A stretch of 64,000 bases of DNA from Pseudomonas marginalis (GCF_008692035.1 NZ_VTFG01000001.1:1240001-1304000), one strand, 5' to 3'. Shown: positions 28,513 to 38,893, counted from the first letter of the stretch. The notes: generated from the sequence alone by a model not told the origin. Translations and numbers: made by a program.

Positions 28513-30588
28513 CTATTCAGTGATCTTGTCGATGTTCTTGTAGAACAGCTCACTGTCGCGCCCATCGGTCATCGAATGCAGTGAGTAGGCGCGGTTCAAG
28601 CGTGCGCCGCCATCGCGGGTCAGCGGTGCCCATACCAGGTTGGCGCGCCGCATCGTCGACAGGCTCATCAACTCATCGAACGGAATGGACAGGTACAGGC
28701 CTTTGTCGAAGCTGCCTTCGCCGTACTCTGCGCTGGATGCAGTGGTGCGGGTGATCCACGCGCCAATCCGCACACCATTGTTGAATTCCCGCGACAGGTC
28801 CAGGGTCGCGCCCCAGTCCCTGGCCAGGTAGCGCCCCACACTCAAGGCGCCCTGAATGTTGAAGGGCAGATCGGTATAGCCGGTGATATGCCCGGTGACG
28901 GTGCGGTAATCGCGCAAGCTGAAATCCTGCTCGAAACCGCGCTGGCGCACGTAGTTCAGGTCGGCTCCCAACGCCCAGCGCTGGCCCATGGGGCGGTACA
29001 GCACTTCACTGCCGACACCGGCGTACATCGACTCCAGCAAACCACCGTAGACCATGCCGTAGAGGTCCTGGTCCAACTGCTGCGCATGGTTGAGCTGGAA
29101 GGTCGGCAGGGTCACATCGGAGGTGGTCATGTACCGGCGCAGGTCGGTCCGCACCCGGGGCAAGCCACTGGGCGCATCGTAGGTAAACCCGTCGTAGTTG
29201 TTCAGCAGGTTGACGCTGAGCAGGCCGCTCCACCAGGTATTGCGGGTGAAACGATACTCGCCGTCGAGGTCGGCGGACACCTGGTAGAGCAAGCCATCCG
29301 GCCCGCCGACGTTCTGCTTGTAGCCCAGCCCCACACCATAGGTGAAGGGTTTGGGTGGCTGGGTGTACAGCACTGTCTGGCTGCGGTTGCTGGCGCGATT
29401 GACCTCGACCTGGCGATGCAGGTTCTGCAGGTCCTCGCGGTGGTTGACCACCTCGCGAAAGGTCTCGCGCGGCACGCTGGTTTCTTCGATCGGCATGGCG
29501 TAGCGCTCGCTCACCAGGGTGAACCAATCGATCTGGTCATTCACACTGTTATCCAGAATCCGACTGGCGCGGCCCACCGCCTTGGCGCTGTAGAAGTAGC
29601 GCTGCTGTTCGCCGTACACCAACAATTCCGGCCCGCGCTGGGTAATGCGCTGCACGTTGTAGCCGGCATTATCGTGCAGGCGCCGGGATACGGCGGCCCA
29701 ATCCACCTGGTCCATCGGTGTGGTCGGGGCCCTGGCAGGCAGCTTGGGGGCCGGTGGGTCGTAGGTTTTTACCGGGGCTTTGCGGCTGACGAAATTGGTG
29801 TGCAGGGTGATGCCGAACATGGCGGTGTTGCCACGTTCCCAGGCGGCACTCACATCGATGGAGTCGGCCAGCTTGTAGACCAGGCCAAGGTTGATGGGCG
29901 AGTCCTGGCGCTGGTTGTTGTCGCGGGGTTCGTTCTGATAGTCGTTACCCTCGTACTCCAGCTTGAGGCTCAGCGGTGCCCAGGGCGTCTGATAGGCAAT
30001 CCCGCCGAACAACGCGGGCCGGCCGCGAAAGTAGCCGTTGGAAAAACTGCCGGACCCTTCGGCGGTGGGCCGCTGGTTGAAACGATCATCCAAGGCGCCC
30101 AACGGGTTGCCGAAATCACCGCGACTGCCCAGGTACCCCCAGGCGATGCCGGCACTGAAATCCACGTCACCGTAGCGCTTGTTGGCCACCAGGTACTCGC
30201 TGGAAAACAACCCGGTGCCACCCAGGTCCATGAACCCCAGCGCCACCTCGGGCAGCCAGTGGTTTTCCTGATACAGGCGCACTTTGGCGTCGACGGCCTT
30301 GTCCTTATAGCTCTGGCCGCCGCTGAAGGACTCGGCGCCATAGGGGCGGTTGGTGATCGCGGTGTAGCGAAAGGTGCCCTCCAGCCAGTCCAGGGGTTGC
30401 GCCGAAAAACTGTAGCGGCTGTAGGGTTCGGTGCGGTTGGCATTCACGCTGAGTTCGCCGGCGGGCGCCATGCGGGCGGTGGGGGTTTGCAGCAGCCCGA
30501 CGCCGCCGAAATCGCTTTGGGTGTAACGGGGATCGCCATGGGCGACGCCACAGGGCACCAGCAGCACGGCTGCAATACATAATTTCAA
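28513..30588 (-). CDS. gfcD: YjbH/GfcD-type outer-membrane exopolysaccharide protein
   Basis: 691 residues. YjbH-like proteins are predicted outer-membrane barrels that help release group 4 capsule and related polymers. A signal peptide is visible if translation starts at the TTG at 30588 (MKLCIAAVLLVPCGVAHG), with GAGG 7 bp upstream; this TTG overlaps the TGA of gfcC (TTGA). The long upstream ATG-less extension in frame has no family character. The body is rich in aromatic-ended beta strands (FGGVGLLQTPTARM, GGTGLFSSEYLVANKRYG). It is the last gene of the operon. Confidence 0.85.
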   Translation of the reverse strand: MKLCIAAVLLVPCGVAHGDPRYTQSDFGGVGLLQTPTARMAPAGELSVNANRTEPYSRYSFSAQPLDWLEGTFRYTAITNRPYGAESFSGGQSYKDKAVDAKVRLYQENHWLPEVALGFMDLGGTGLFSSEYLVANKRYGDVDFSAGIAWGYLGSRGDFGNPLGALDDRFNQRPTAEGSGSFSNGYFRGRPALFGGIAYQTPWAPLSLKLEYEGNDYQNEPRDNNQRQDSPINLGLVYKLADSIDVSAAWERGNTAMFGITLHTNFVSRKAPVKTYDPPAPKLPARAPTTPMDQVDWAAVSRRLHDNAGYNVQRITQRGPELLVYGEQQRYFYSAKAVGRASRILDNSVNDQIDWFTLVSERYAMPIEETSVPRETFREVVNHREDLQNLHRQVEVNRASNRSQTVLYTQPPKPFTYGVGLGYKQNVGGPDGLLYQVSADLDGEYRFTRNTWWSGLLSVNLLNNYDGFTYDAPSGLPRVRTDLRRYMTTSDVTLPTFQLNHAQQLDQDLYGMVYGGLLESMYAGVGSEVLYRPMGQRWALGADLNYVRQRGFEQDFSLRDYRTVTGHITGYTDLPFNIQGALSVGRYLARDWGATLDLSREFNNGVRIGAWITRTTASSAEYGEGSFDKGLYLSIPFDELMSLSTMRRANLVWAPLTRDGGARLNRAYSLHSMTDGRDSELFYKNIDKITE

Positions 30589-31352
30589 GGCGTGACCTCG
30601 GCCAGGGGTTGGGTGGCAAGAAACTCGGCCAGTTGCTGATTGAGCTCGGGGGTGAGCGGGTCCAGGTCGTCGCTGCGGATCGGTACCAGCAACGTGCTGC
30701 CCGGCGCGGGAGGCGTGCCCTCCTCGCGATTCCATGCCGCGATACCCAGGCGCTTGACATGGCCGTCGGGCTGGATCAGCCACAGGTAATCGCGGTCCGC
30801 TTCCGCCAGGGCCGGACAGGCGTGGAGGTAATCGAGGGGCCGCTGCATCGGCTGGAATGCCAACGTGCAGGCTGCGGCGACGGCCCCCACCACGCGCACG
30901 CTGTGCGGCCTCGGCGGATAGACCAGGCGGTCGCCCTCACTGACCAGCGGGTTCGGCGCAAAGCCGACTTCCACCGCCACCGGATCCAGCATCGCCCGTT
31001 GGCGGCCGGTCACCGGCAAGGCCTGCACCTGTTGATAGAGCCGAGCCGCCGCATGCGCGCGACCTTCGCGACCGGCCGCCAACGCCGCACGCTGCAGGGT
31101 TTGCAGGTCAAACAGCACACCGGCCTTGAGCCGTGCCTGCTGTGCCAGCAAGGGTTGGCGCAGCCAGGCCGCACCGAGCCAATAGCCCTGGGCATCCGGT
31201 TGCGACGCGGTGATCACATCCAGCAAGCGCGCCTCGGGCGCCAAGGGGATCGGCCCCGGATTGCGCACCTCGCCGCTGACGGTCATCGCCGCCAGGGTCA
31301 CACTGGCGCCACTGCACAACAGCACCAGCGCGGCCAATTTTCGCAGCATCAT
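30585..31352 (-). CDS. gfcC: GfcC/YjbG-family capsule protein
   Basis: 255 residues with a signal peptide (MMLRKLAALVLLCSGASVTLA) and therefore periplasmic. The N-terminal SLBB-like part (VSGEVRNPGPIPLAPEARLL) is characteristic of GfcC, which resembles domains of Wza. Required for group 4 capsule assembly in E. coli, mechanism unknown. The ATG at 31352 overlaps the gfcB stop (ATGA), with AAGGA upstream. Confidence 0.87.
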   Translation of the reverse strand: MMLRKLAALVLLCSGASVTLAAMTVSGEVRNPGPIPLAPEARLLDVITASQPDAQGYWLGAAWLRQPLLAQQARLKAGVLFDLQTLQRAALAAGREGRAHAAARLYQQVQALPVTGRQRAMLDPVAVEVGFAPNPLVSEGDRLVYPPRPHSVRVVGAVAAACTLAFQPMQRPLDYLHACPALAEADRDYLWLIQPDGHVKRLGIAAWNREEGTPPAPGSTLLVPIRSDDLDPLTPELNQQLAEFLATQPLAEVTP

Positions 31353-32002
31353 GGGGCATCCTTGCGGGTCGGTTGCAGTTGGGTAATGGTGAGCGTCAGG
31401 TCGGGCGTCAGGTGCTGCTCGCTCTGCACGATAAAACCGTCGCCGGGGTCGACCCAGTAACGGTTACGCGCGTGAAAGCCGGCGGCCTCGATGTCTTCAT
31501 CCACCCGCAGCAAGGCATAGGATTTGTCGAGAATCTCGACGCTCTCCAGCCCCTGGCGCGTCATGCGGCTGTTGACCGTAACGCCCAGGCGATAGCCGTC
31601 GACCACGTCGATCTGGCGCGTGCTGCGATAGCCGTCCGGGACACGATGCAACCCTTGCTGGAACGGTGACCGGCCTTGCCAGCGCGTGCCATCCAGGTCA
31701 GTGCCCAGGCCCACCGTGCGCACCACCAGACCGTCGCGCAGCAGCAGCACCTGTTTGCCGGATGCCACCCAGAACTGCAGGTCGTCACGCTGGCGGATCA
31801 GCGCCATTACCCCTGCGCCGGACACCGTGGTGACCTTGATCTGGGGGAACGGCACCGCATCCACCTGGGCCTGGCTCAACACCAGCGGCGGCGGCCCGCC
31901 GACGGCAGCCCTGAAGGTATCCAGCGAGGCCTGCATCAGCGGATTGCAGCCAGCCAACAGCCACGCCAACCCTGCGTACGTACCGATTTTCAAACTGTTC
32001 AC
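31349..32002 (-). CDS. gfcB: GfcB/YjbF-family lipoprotein
   Basis: 217 residues. The lipoprotein signal ends with lipobox LLAGC (Cys19), so it is probably anchored in the outer membrane. The sequence QFWVASGKQVLLLRDGLVV and LDKSYALLRVDEDIEAAGF fits the YjbF family, part of the yjbEFGH/gfcABCD accessory sets of exopolysaccharide secretion. It follows wza by 12 bp and overlaps gfcC by 4 bp. Confidence 0.87.
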   Translation of the reverse strand: MNSLKIGTYAGLAWLLAGCNPLMQASLDTFRAAVGGPPPLVLSQAQVDAVPFPQIKVTTVSGAGVMALIRQRDDLQFWVASGKQVLLLRDGLVVRTVGLGTDLDGTRWQGRSPFQQGLHRVPDGYRSTRQIDVVDGYRLGVTVNSRMTRQGLESVEILDKSYALLRVDEDIEAAGFHARNRYWVDPGDGFIVQSEQHLTPDLTLTITQLQPTRKDAP

Positions 32003-32014
32003 GCAGGTACCACC

Positions 32015-33127
32015 CTATCGGCTGCTGGCTTCGCTCAGGTTGTTCTGGGTGGATGCACCAATGCCGATGATCGACGCGGACGGCACCAGTTGGCTGATAA
32101 AGCGGTTCCAGCGCGTGATATTCGCCGGGCCGACAAACACCACGTCCTGGGGCTGCACATCAAAACGCGTGGCCAGGGCCATGGCCGAGGGGGAGCCGGC
32201 TTGCAACTGGAACACCTTGGCCGGTTCCACATCGATGTTCTGCGCGCCGCGAATCACGTAGATGGCATCGGCGTTGGAGGTGTTCTGGTTGACCCCGCCC
32301 ACTGAACCCAGCACGTCGGAGAGGTTCATGCTGCGGGTCTTGAAACTCAGCGCGCGGGGTTGCATCACCTCGCCCATCACGTAGATGCGCTTGCGGTCGT
32401 TGTAGGCCAGGTACAGCTGGTCGCCGTCCTTGAGGTAGATGTCATTCAGGCGCGACTGCTCAAGGTTGAGCGTGTCGAGGTCCAGGGTGTAGCGCTTGCC
32501 GCCACGGGTGAGGGTGAGGTTCGACAGGTCGGCGTTGATCGGGTCGATCCCGGCGGCGCCGAGGGCCTCGCTGACGTTCATGGCAATGGTGGTGAGGGGC
32601 ACCGGCCCGGCCTTGAGCACCGCGCCGCTGATCACCACTTTCTGGCTGGCAAAGCGCAACACGCTGACATCCACCTGGGGGCTGTCGATGTACTGGCGCA
32701 GCTTGTCGGTGATCTCGCTGCGCAGCGCTTCAATGCTGCGACCCTTGGCAACCACCTCGCCGACGTAGGGATAAAACAGGTTGCCCTCGGGGCTGACCAG
32801 GCGACCGTTGGCATCGATCTGCTGCTGCGGGCCGGACGGCGCGGTAAGTTCAGGGTGATCCCACACCGTGATATACAGCGCGTCATTGGCGCCGATCAAA
32901 TACGGCCCGGGTTTATAACTCAAGAGTTCTGCTGGAATGGAATAAGGCACATGACTTGCCGCGTCCATGGCCAATAACTTTGGGGTGATCGGAATTAAAT
33001 CCACGCGACTGTTTTCAGGCCCGCCCTCTTCGGTCAGGGCGGCCGTGTCCATAGATTGACCCGGGGCAAACATGCAGCCTTGCAATAATGCAGCGGCCAC
33101 GGCTGCAATAGAAAAAATACGCATCAT
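32015..33127 (-). CDS. wza: Wza-family polysaccharide export lipoprotein
   Basis: 370 residues. A lipoprotein signal with lipobox LLQGC (Cys18) is followed by the polysaccharide-export domain (YLIGANDALYITVWDHPEL) and SLBB repeats (VVISGAVLKAGPVPL, IYVMGEVMQPRALSF). Wza octamers form the outer-membrane export channel and contact the Wzc kinase. Two adjacent ATGs (33127 and 33124) are possible starts and the ribosome site is weak. A strong terminator lies between gfcA and this gene, so its expression needs read-through or a separate promoter. Confidence 0.9.
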   Translation of the reverse strand: MMRIFSIAAVAAALLQGCMFAPGQSMDTAALTEEGGPENSRVDLIPITPKLLAMDAASHVPYSIPAELLSYKPGPYLIGANDALYITVWDHPELTAPSGPQQQIDANGRLVSPEGNLFYPYVGEVVAKGRSIEALRSEITDKLRQYIDSPQVDVSVLRFASQKVVISGAVLKAGPVPLTTIAMNVSEALGAAGIDPINADLSNLTLTRGGKRYTLDLDTLNLEQSRLNDIYLKDGDQLYLAYNDRKRIYVMGEVMQPRALSFKTRSMNLSDVLGSVGGVNQNTSNADAIYVIRGAQNIDVEPAKVFQLQAGSPSAMALATRFDVQPQDVVFVGPANITRWNRFISQLVPSASIIGIGASTQNNLSEASSR

Positions 33128-33156
33128 AGTGCTAGAACACTCGCGATAGACGACAA

Positions 33157-33194
33157 GAAAAAAAGACCACTTGGGCGGGGATTCCAAGCGGTCT
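33157..33194 (-). terminator. strong intrinsic terminator between gfcA and wza
   Basis: On the minus strand AGACCGCTTGG pairs with CCAAGTGGTCT (one G-U pair) around a 9-nt loop and is followed by a run of seven T. It lies within the operon, 20 bp after the gfcA stop and about 30 bp before the wza start, so it should make a short gfcA transcript and attenuate wza-gfcB-gfcC-gfcD. Confidence 0.85.
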
Positions 33195-33214
33195 TAAAAG
33201 CGGAAGGTGTACGA

Positions 33215-33454
33215 CTAGTTGCTGGTACCCGTAGTGCCGGTGGTGCCGGTAGTACCCGTGGTGGTGCCGCCATTGGAGCTGCCGCCGCTGTTGGAAACAG
33301 CGGCAACACCGGCAACCAGGGCAGTGCCGACCAACAACGTTTGCCCCACCGTAACGGTTCCGGCCACTGTGGTATCAAGCCCCAACGGCAACTCGTCGGC
33401 CATCGCCGAGGTACTCAAGACACTGAGTACCAGAATAGCCAGTGATTTTCTCAT
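33215..33454 (-). CDS. gfcA: GfcA/YjbE-type small Thr/Gly-rich secreted protein
   Basis: 79 residues. A signal peptide (MRKSLAILVLSVLSTSAMA) is followed by a hydrophobic glycine-rich stretch (VGQTLLVGTALVAGVAAVSN) and a tail of repeated TTG/TGT triplets (GTTGTTGTTGTSN). This composition matches E. coli YjbE and GfcA, small proteins heading exopolysaccharide accessory operons. The start at 33454 has AAGGAG 7 bp upstream. The position before wza-gfcB-gfcC-gfcD mirrors the gfcABCDE operon. Confidence 0.82.
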   Translation of the reverse strand: MRKSLAILVLSVLSTSAMADELPLGLDTTVAGTVTVGQTLLVGTALVAGVAAVSNSGGSSNGGTTTGTTGTTGTTGTSN

Positions 33455-33632
33455 TTCAGACTCCTTATCATCAGTGAGCAGGCAAACCGATAGTGCCATT
33501 CAACTAAACAGCACACCAGACAGATAATATTCAGCCGACTTAGTTGAAAATAACGTTTTCCCGGCAAGCCCCGGCCTTCAATGCATTGCGCCCGGTAAAG
33601 TTATTAAAAACGTTATTAATTGTCGGAAAACC

Positions 33633-35042
33633 TCAGGCCCTGCCGTACTTGTCTTCGAAGCGCACAATATCGTCTTCGCCCAGATAAGAGCCCGACTGCA
33701 CTTCGATCAACTCCAGCGGGATCACCCCCGGGTTTTCCAGGGCGTGCACCTGGCCGATGGGGATATAGGTCGACTGGTTTTCCGACACCAGGTAAGTCTG
33801 TTCGCCATTGGTCACCCGCGCCGTACCGCTGACCACGATCCAGTGCTCGGCGCGATGGTGGTGCATCTGCACCGACAACTTGGCCCCCGGTTTCACCGTG
33901 ATGCGCTTGACCTGATAGCGCTGGCCGTTGTCCACCGAGTCGTACATGCCCCATGGCCGATACACCTCGCGGTGGTTGAGATGCTCATGGCGCCCGGCCT
34001 GCTTGAGCAGGTCGACGATGGCCTTGACCTGCTGCACCTGGTCCTTGTGGGCCACCAGCACCGCGTCCTTGGTCTCGACAATGATCAGGTCCTGCACCCC
34101 CACCGTGGCCACCAGCCGACTGTCGGCGTGGACGTAGGTGTCACGGGTGTCCAGGCTCAGCCCGTCGCCGCGTATCACATTGCCGCTGGCATCTTTTTCG
34201 CTGGCCTCCCACAACGCCGACCACGAGCCGATATCACTCCAGCCGGCCTGCAACGGCACCATCACCGCGTCATGGGTGGTTTCCATCACCGCGTAATCGA
34301 TGGAATCGTCCGGGCACGCGGCAAAGGTCGCGGCATGCACGCGGGTGAAGGGTTGATCCTGGCTGCCGCCCTCCAGCGCCACGCGACAGGCCTCGAGGAT
34401 CGCCGGCTGGAAGCGCTCCAGCTCCTCCAGGTACCGGCTGGCGCGGAACATGAACATGCCGCTGTTCCAGTAATACCCGCCGCTGGCCAGGTACGCCGCA
34501 GCGGTGGCGGCGTCCGGCTTCTCCACAAAGCGCTTGACCCGATAACCGCCCTCGCCCGCCGCCGCGCCTTGTTCGATATAGCCGTAGCCGGTATGGGCGC
34601 AGGTGGGCGTGATCCCGAAGGTCACCAGCTTGCCGTCGCGGGCCAGCGGCAGCGCTACTTCCAGGCTGGCATGAAACGCCGGGATGTCTTCGATCAAATG
34701 GTCCGCCGCCAGCACCAGCAGGATCGGGTCCTGGTGCTCGGCCAGCGCCTTGCACGCCGCCAGCGCGATGGCCGGCGCCGTGTTGCGCCCCACCGGTTCC
34801 AACAGGATGCTGGCCTGTTCCATGCCCAACTGGCGCAATTGCTCGGCCACCAGGAAGCGATGCTGCTCATTGCAGATCAACTGCGGCAGCGCGACGTTGG
34901 CGCCTTCCAGCCGCGTGATGGTCTGCTGCAGCATCGACAGGTGCGCGTCGGTCAGGCGCAGGAACTGCTTGGGGTTCAGCTGCCGCGAAAGCGGCCACAG
35001 GCGCGACCCCGAACCGCCTGCCATGATCACCGGTAACAACAT
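33633..35042 (-). CDS. manC: mannose-1-phosphate guanylyltransferase/mannose-6-phosphate isomerase
   Basis: 469 residues, bifunctional type II enzyme. The N-terminal nucleotidyltransferase has the signature [17 protein letters not shown] and FVEKPD; the C-terminal cupin isomerase domain has [18 protein letters not shown] and [14 protein letters not shown]. It supplies GDP-mannose for Gmd and possibly for direct use. The phosphomannomutase step between its two activities is not encoded intact here; AlgC elsewhere in the genome is the likely source. The start at 35042 has GAGGA upstream. Confidence 0.94.
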   Translation of the reverse strand: MLLPVIMAGGSGSRLWPLSRQLNPKQFLRLTDAHLSMLQQTITRLEGANVALPQLICNEQHRFLVAEQLRQLGMEQASILLEPVGRNTAPAIALAACKALAEHQDPILLVLAADHLIEDIPAFHASLEVALPLARDGKLVTFGITPTCAHTGYGYIEQGAAAGEGGYRVKRFVEKPDAATAAAYLASGGYYWNSGMFMFRASRYLEELERFQPAILEACRVALEGGSQDQPFTRVHAATFAACPDDSIDYAVMETTHDAVMVPLQAGWSDIGSWSALWEASEKDASGNVIRGDGLSLDTRDTYVHADSRLVATVGVQDLIIVETKDAVLVAHKDQVQQVKAIVDLLKQAGRHEHLNHREVYRPWGMYDSVDNGQRYQVKRITVKPGAKLSVQMHHHRAEHWIVVSGTARVTNGEQTYLVSENQSTYIPIGQVHALENPGVIPLELIEVQSGSYLGEDDIVRFEDKYGRA

Positions 35043-35065
35043 GAGAGCGTCCTCGGGAGAGAGAG

Positions 35066-35530
35066 TCAGAAATAGGCGCGAGTGTGTTCATGCACCCGCG
35101 GGCTGATGCGCAGTTCGTCCTCGGACCACCAGCGGTAATGCTGGTGTTGCTCCGTGGGCGGTTGCAGGGTCTGGCCTTCGCCCAGGTCCAGGCAATAGCC
35201 GAGCACCACGTAATGGGTGTCCGGCCCGGCCCCGGCGTTGGCGAACACGCTGTCGTCGTAGAAGTGCTCGTACACCCCCATCAGCCGCGCCTCGGCGCGC
35301 TCGAACGGGTGTCCCAGTTCGTCGCGGGTGATGCGCCGGAAGGCGTTGTCGAGGTGTTCGTTTTTCTGGATACGCCCGCCGGGCACGAACCAGAAACCAT
35401 AGGCCGGCCGATTGACGCGCAGGCCCAGCAGGACCTCGCCACGGGCGTTTCTCACCACCAGGTCGATCGCCACCAGCGGCGTCGATGCCACGACCGTATT
35501 GAAGGTCGGTAAATCAAGCCACATACCCAT
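35066..35530 (-). CDS. gmm: GDP-mannose mannosyl hydrolase (Nudix)
   Basis: 154 residues. Gmm cleaves GDP-mannose or GDP-glucose to the sugar and GDP, probably adjusting the nucleotide-sugar pool. The divergent Nudix box reads [14 protein letters not shown] then RITRDELG, lacking the standard final EExGE as in known Gmm proteins, and [11 protein letters not shown] precedes it. The ATG at 35530 shares a base with the wcaI stop (TGATG). The gene order wcaI-gmm-manC is the same as around wcaI in E. coli colanic acid clusters. Confidence 0.9.
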   Translation of the reverse strand: MGMWLDLPTFNTVVASTPLVAIDLVVRNARGEVLLGLRVNRPAYGFWFVPGGRIQKNEHLDNAFRRITRDELGHPFERAEARLMGVYEHFYDDSVFANAGAGPDTHYVVLGYCLDLGEGQTLQPPTEQHQHYRWWSEDELRISPRVHEHTRAYF

Positions 35531-36738
35531 CAGACCTGTGCCATAAAGCGTTGCAGAATACGTTCCTTGTCGAGGAACTCCTTGGCGTAGTTCAGCGCCA
35601 CCTCATTGCGCGCAGGCAATGCCAGTGCCCGCTCGATCCCGGTGTTCAGCGCGGCGACGGACTCCGGTTCAGCCAGCACCGCAATGCCCGGGTGTTCCTC
35701 GCAAAGGCGGCCGAGGGTGGTGCCGGGGTCGGCGGTGATGATGGCGTGGCCGCCCACCGCGAGGATATTGGTCAGCTTGGAAGGCAGCACCGCGTCCGCC
35801 ACCCCGCGCTTCTGGATCACCAGGTGCACGTCGGCCGAGGCCAGCAGCACCGGCAGATCCTCGTAGGGCTGCAACGGCGCAAACAGCACGTTGCGCAGGC
35901 CATCGCGCTGTACACGCTCGAGCAAGCGGGCCTTGCCGGTGCCCTGGCCGACGATCAGGAACACCAGCTCCGGGCGATCGGCATAGGCCTGGGCAGCGTC
36001 GAGGATCAGTTCCAGGCCCTGCTTCTCGCCGATATTGCCGGAGTACAACAACACCCTTTGGCCCGGCGCCACACCCAGGCGCTGCAGCAGCCCGGGGCTG
36101 CGGGGCACCTGGCGAAAGCGGGCGGTCTCCGACCAATTGGGAAAGAACAGCAGGCGCTTGCCGTTCACGCCTTTGCCCCGGGCCTTGTCGAGCATGCCGC
36201 TGGAAATCGTCGAGACCCGGTCAAAGCGCCGCAACAGCCAGCGTTCAAGCCCAAACGCCAGGCGCCGCACAAGGGAGCCGCCACCGATGCCGAGGCCGAA
36301 CATCGCGTCCACTTCGTAATCCTGGATATGCAGCACCGAGCGCGCGCCACTCAGCTTGGCCAACAACAGTGCCTGGGGCGCACAAAACAGCGTGGGCACC
36401 ACCAGGATCACCAGGTCCGGTTTCCAGCGCCAGTGCCCCATGACCGCCAAAAACGAACTGGCGGAAAAGCTCATCAGGTGCAGCAGGCGCGTCAACGCCG
36501 TGGGCTGGCGTGGCACATACAGCGGGCAGCGAATCACCGTCACGCCGTCGTCCTGCTCGGTGCGAAAGCGCCACGGCGAATAGCCCTCGCCCACCTGCCA
36601 CTGCGGGTAATACGGCGGCGCCGTCACCACTCGCACCTCATGGCCCTGGCCTGCCAGCCAGCGCGCCTGTTCACCGCTGTACTTGCCGATGCCGGTGAGC
36701 TCCGGGCTGTAGTTGATGCCGTACAGGAGGATCTTCAT
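35530..36738 (-). CDS. wcaI: WcaI-type glycosyltransferase (GT4)
   Basis: 402 residues. The N-terminus [20 protein letters not shown] and APPYYPQW is characteristic of WcaI, assigned in colanic acid synthesis as a fucosyl transferase. The GT-B donor site shows YSGNIGEKQGLE and VADAVLPSKLTNILA. It acts on the cytosolic face of the inner membrane on the lipid-linked intermediate. Its ATG shares a base with the fcl stop. The sugar specificity is by family only. Confidence 0.88.
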   Translation of the reverse strand: MKILLYGINYSPELTGIGKYSGEQARWLAGQGHEVRVVTAPPYYPQWQVGEGYSPWRFRTEQDDGVTVIRCPLYVPRQPTALTRLLHLMSFSASSFLAVMGHWRWKPDLVILVVPTLFCAPQALLLAKLSGARSVLHIQDYEVDAMFGLGIGGGSLVRRLAFGLERWLLRRFDRVSTISSGMLDKARGKGVNGKRLLFFPNWSETARFRQVPRSPGLLQRLGVAPGQRVLLYSGNIGEKQGLELILDAAQAYADRPELVFLIVGQGTGKARLLERVQRDGLRNVLFAPLQPYEDLPVLLASADVHLVIQKRGVADAVLPSKLTNILAVGGHAIITADPGTTLGRLCEEHPGIAVLAEPESVAALNTGIERALALPARNEVALNYAKEFLDKERILQRFMAQV

Positions 36739-37715
36739 CAGTGGCCCCGAGGCTGTTCGAGGGCCGCGAGGTAAGCGTTGTAGGCGTCGCGCAGGCCCTC
36801 TTCCAGCGGCACATAGGCTTCCCAGCCGAGGGCATTGATCCGGCTCACATCCAGCAGCTTGCGCGGTGCTCCGTCGGGCTTGCTCGCGTCAAAGCGCAAC
36901 TGCCCCTTGAAGCCGGTGACCCGCACCAGCGCCTGGGCCAGTTCGGCGATGGTGCAATCCACCCCGGTACCGACGTTCAAATGCGAACGCATCGGCTGGG
37001 TCTGCTCGCGGTAGCGTTCCTGGCTGAGCTCCATCACATGCACGCTGGCCGCCGCCATGTCATCCACATGCAGGAACTCGCGCCGTGGCTTGCCACTGCC
37101 CCAGATCACCACTTCCTCATCGCCGCGCTGGGTCGCCTCATGGAAGCGCCGCAGCAAGGCGGCGATCACATGGCTGTTCTGCGGGTGGTAGTTGTCGCCC
37201 GGCCCGTACAGGTTGGTGGGCATCACGCTGCGGTAATCGCGGCCATGCTGGCGGTTGTAGCTTTCGCACAGCTTGATCCCGGCGATCTTGGCCACCGCGT
37301 AGGGTTCGTTGGTGGGTTCCAGCGCGCCGTCGAGCAACACCGCTTCGATCATCGGTTGCGGGGCATGCACCGGGTAGATGCAGGACGAGCCCAGGAACAA
37401 CAGCTTCTCCACGCCATGGCTGTGGGCGGCGTGGATCACGTTGGCCTGGATCATCAGGTTCTGGTAGATGAAATCGGCCGGGTACGTTGCGTTGGCGTGA
37501 ATCCCGCCGACCTTGGCGGCCGCCAGGTACACCTGGTCCACACGGTGCCGGGCGAAGTACGCCTGCACCGCGGCCGGGTCGAGCAGGTCCAGTTCGTCAC
37601 GACCGGCGGTGAGCAACTGTGTGTAGCCCAAGGCCCACAGGCGCCGCACGATGGCCGAGCCGACCATGCCGCGATGGCCGGCCACGAAGATCCGCGCATC
37701 AAAGTCACGTGCCAT
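36738..37715 (-). CDS. fcl: GDP-L-fucose synthase
   Basis: 325 residues, short-chain dehydrogenase fold. It epimerises and reduces GDP-4-keto-6-deoxymannose to GDP-L-fucose with NADPH. NADP-binding [14 protein letters not shown] begins near residue 13; catalytic Ser is in FLGSSCIYP and Tyr-Lys in [15 protein letters not shown]. It follows gmd by 2 bp, the usual pairing. Confidence 0.95.
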   Translation of the reverse strand: MARDFDARIFVAGHRGMVGSAIVRRLWALGYTQLLTAGRDELDLLDPAAVQAYFARHRVDQVYLAAAKVGGIHANATYPADFIYQNLMIQANVIHAAHSHGVEKLLFLGSSCIYPVHAPQPMIEAVLLDGALEPTNEPYAVAKIAGIKLCESYNRQHGRDYRSVMPTNLYGPGDNYHPQNSHVIAALLRRFHEATQRGDEEVVIWGSGKPRREFLHVDDMAAASVHVMELSQERYREQTQPMRSHLNVGTGVDCTIAELAQALVRVTGFKGQLRFDASKPDGAPRKLLDVSRINALGWEAYVPLEEGLRDAYNAYLAALEQPRGH

Positions 37716-37717
37716 GC

Positions 37718-38839
37718 TCAGTTCTCCACGGCAATCGGTGCGTCATGCCCGTGCAGGCGCAACAAGGCGTGGCGCTGGGCGACCTTGAGGTCTTCGCGGA
37801 CCATCTCCGCGCACATTTCCTGGGCGCTGATTTCCGGCACCCAGCCGAGCAGGCGCTTGGCCTTGGACGGGTCGCCCAACAGCGTCTCGACTTCCGCCGG
37901 GCGGAAGTAACGCGGGTCGACGCGCACAATCACATCGCCCACCAGGATGCCCGGCGCCAGGTCGCCGTCGATCCGCTCGACCACCGCCACCTCTTCCACG
38001 CCCTCGCCGACAAAGCGCAGATGCAGCCCCAGTTCCGCCGCCGACCAGCGAATAAAGTCGCGCACCGAATACTGCACACCGGTGGCGATGACAAAGTCCT
38101 CGGGGTGTTCCTGTTGCAGCATCATCCACTGCATGCGCACGTAGTCCTTGGCATGGCCCCAGTCGCGCAGTGCATCCATGTTGCCCATGTACAGGCACTG
38201 TTCCAGGCCCAGGGCGATGTTGCTCAGGGCGCGGGTGATCTTGCGCGTCACGAAGGTTTCACCGCGACGCGGCGACTCGTGGTTGAACAGGATGCCGTTG
38301 CACGCATACAGCCCATAGGCTTCGCGGAAGTTCACGGTGATCCAGTAGGCGTACAGCTTGGCCACCGCATAGGGCGAACGCGGGTAGAACGGCGTGGTTT
38401 CCTTCTGCGGGGTTTCCTGCACCAGCCCGTACAGCTCGGAGGTCGAGGCCTGGTAGAAACGGGTCTTCTTTTCCAGGCCCAGCAGGCGGATCGCCTCGAG
38501 GATGCGCAAGGTGCCGAGGGCATCCACATCGGCGGTGTATTCCGGCGAATCAAAGCTCACCGCCACATGGGATTGGGCGCCGAGGTTGTAGATTTCATCG
38601 GGCTGGATCTGCTGGATGATACGCGTCAGGTTCGACGAATCCGCCAGGTCGCCATAGTGCAGGATCAGGTTTTTACGCAGGGCCTGGGGGTCCTGGTAAA
38701 TATGATCGATGCGCTGGGTATTGAACGACGAAGAACGGCGCTTGAGGCCGTGCACGGTATAGCCTTTTTCCAGCAGCAGCTCGGCCAGGTACGAGCCATC
38801 CTGACCGGTGATCCCGGTAATAAGCGCGACTTTATTCAT
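37718..38839 (-). CDS. gmd: GDP-mannose 4,6-dehydratase
   Basis: 373 residues. It converts GDP-mannose to GDP-4-keto-6-deoxymannose, the first step to GDP-fucose. NADP motif [19 protein letters not shown] near the N-terminus, STSELYG, and the Tyr-Lys pair in [12 protein letters not shown] are present, along with [11 protein letters not shown]. The start at 38839 has a weak ribosome site after a 69-bp gap holding a hairpin. Confidence 0.95.
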   Translation of the reverse strand: MNKVALITGITGQDGSYLAELLLEKGYTVHGLKRRSSSFNTQRIDHIYQDPQALRKNLILHYGDLADSSNLTRIIQQIQPDEIYNLGAQSHVAVSFDSPEYTADVDALGTLRILEAIRLLGLEKKTRFYQASTSELYGLVQETPQKETTPFYPRSPYAVAKLYAYWITVNFREAYGLYACNGILFNHESPRRGETFVTRKITRALSNIALGLEQCLYMGNMDALRDWGHAKDYVRMQWMMLQQEHPEDFVIATGVQYSVRDFIRWSAAELGLHLRFVGEGVEEVAVVERIDGDLAPGILVGDVIVRVDPRYFRPAEVETLLGDPSKAKRLLGWVPEISAQEMCAEMVREDLKVAQRHALLRLHGHDAPIAVEN

Positions 38840-38875
38840 GTCTGTCTCCCAATTGATAGGCGAGCGAAGGCCGAC

Positions 38876-38893
38876 ACCCAGACTTGGGTGTTT
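38876..38893 (-). other. hairpin in the gap between the GT2 and gmd genes
   Basis: ACACCCA and TGGGTGT form a perfect 7-bp stem with a 4-nt loop in the only sizeable spacer of the middle operon. There is no T run in the direction of the operon, so termination is doubtful; it could be an RNA processing or stability element. Confidence 0.4.

Noticed and set aside
28888..30582. Open frame of 564 codons antisense to gfcD
   Set aside because: Shadow frame; the opposite strand has the YjbH-like protein with signal peptide and operon coupling.
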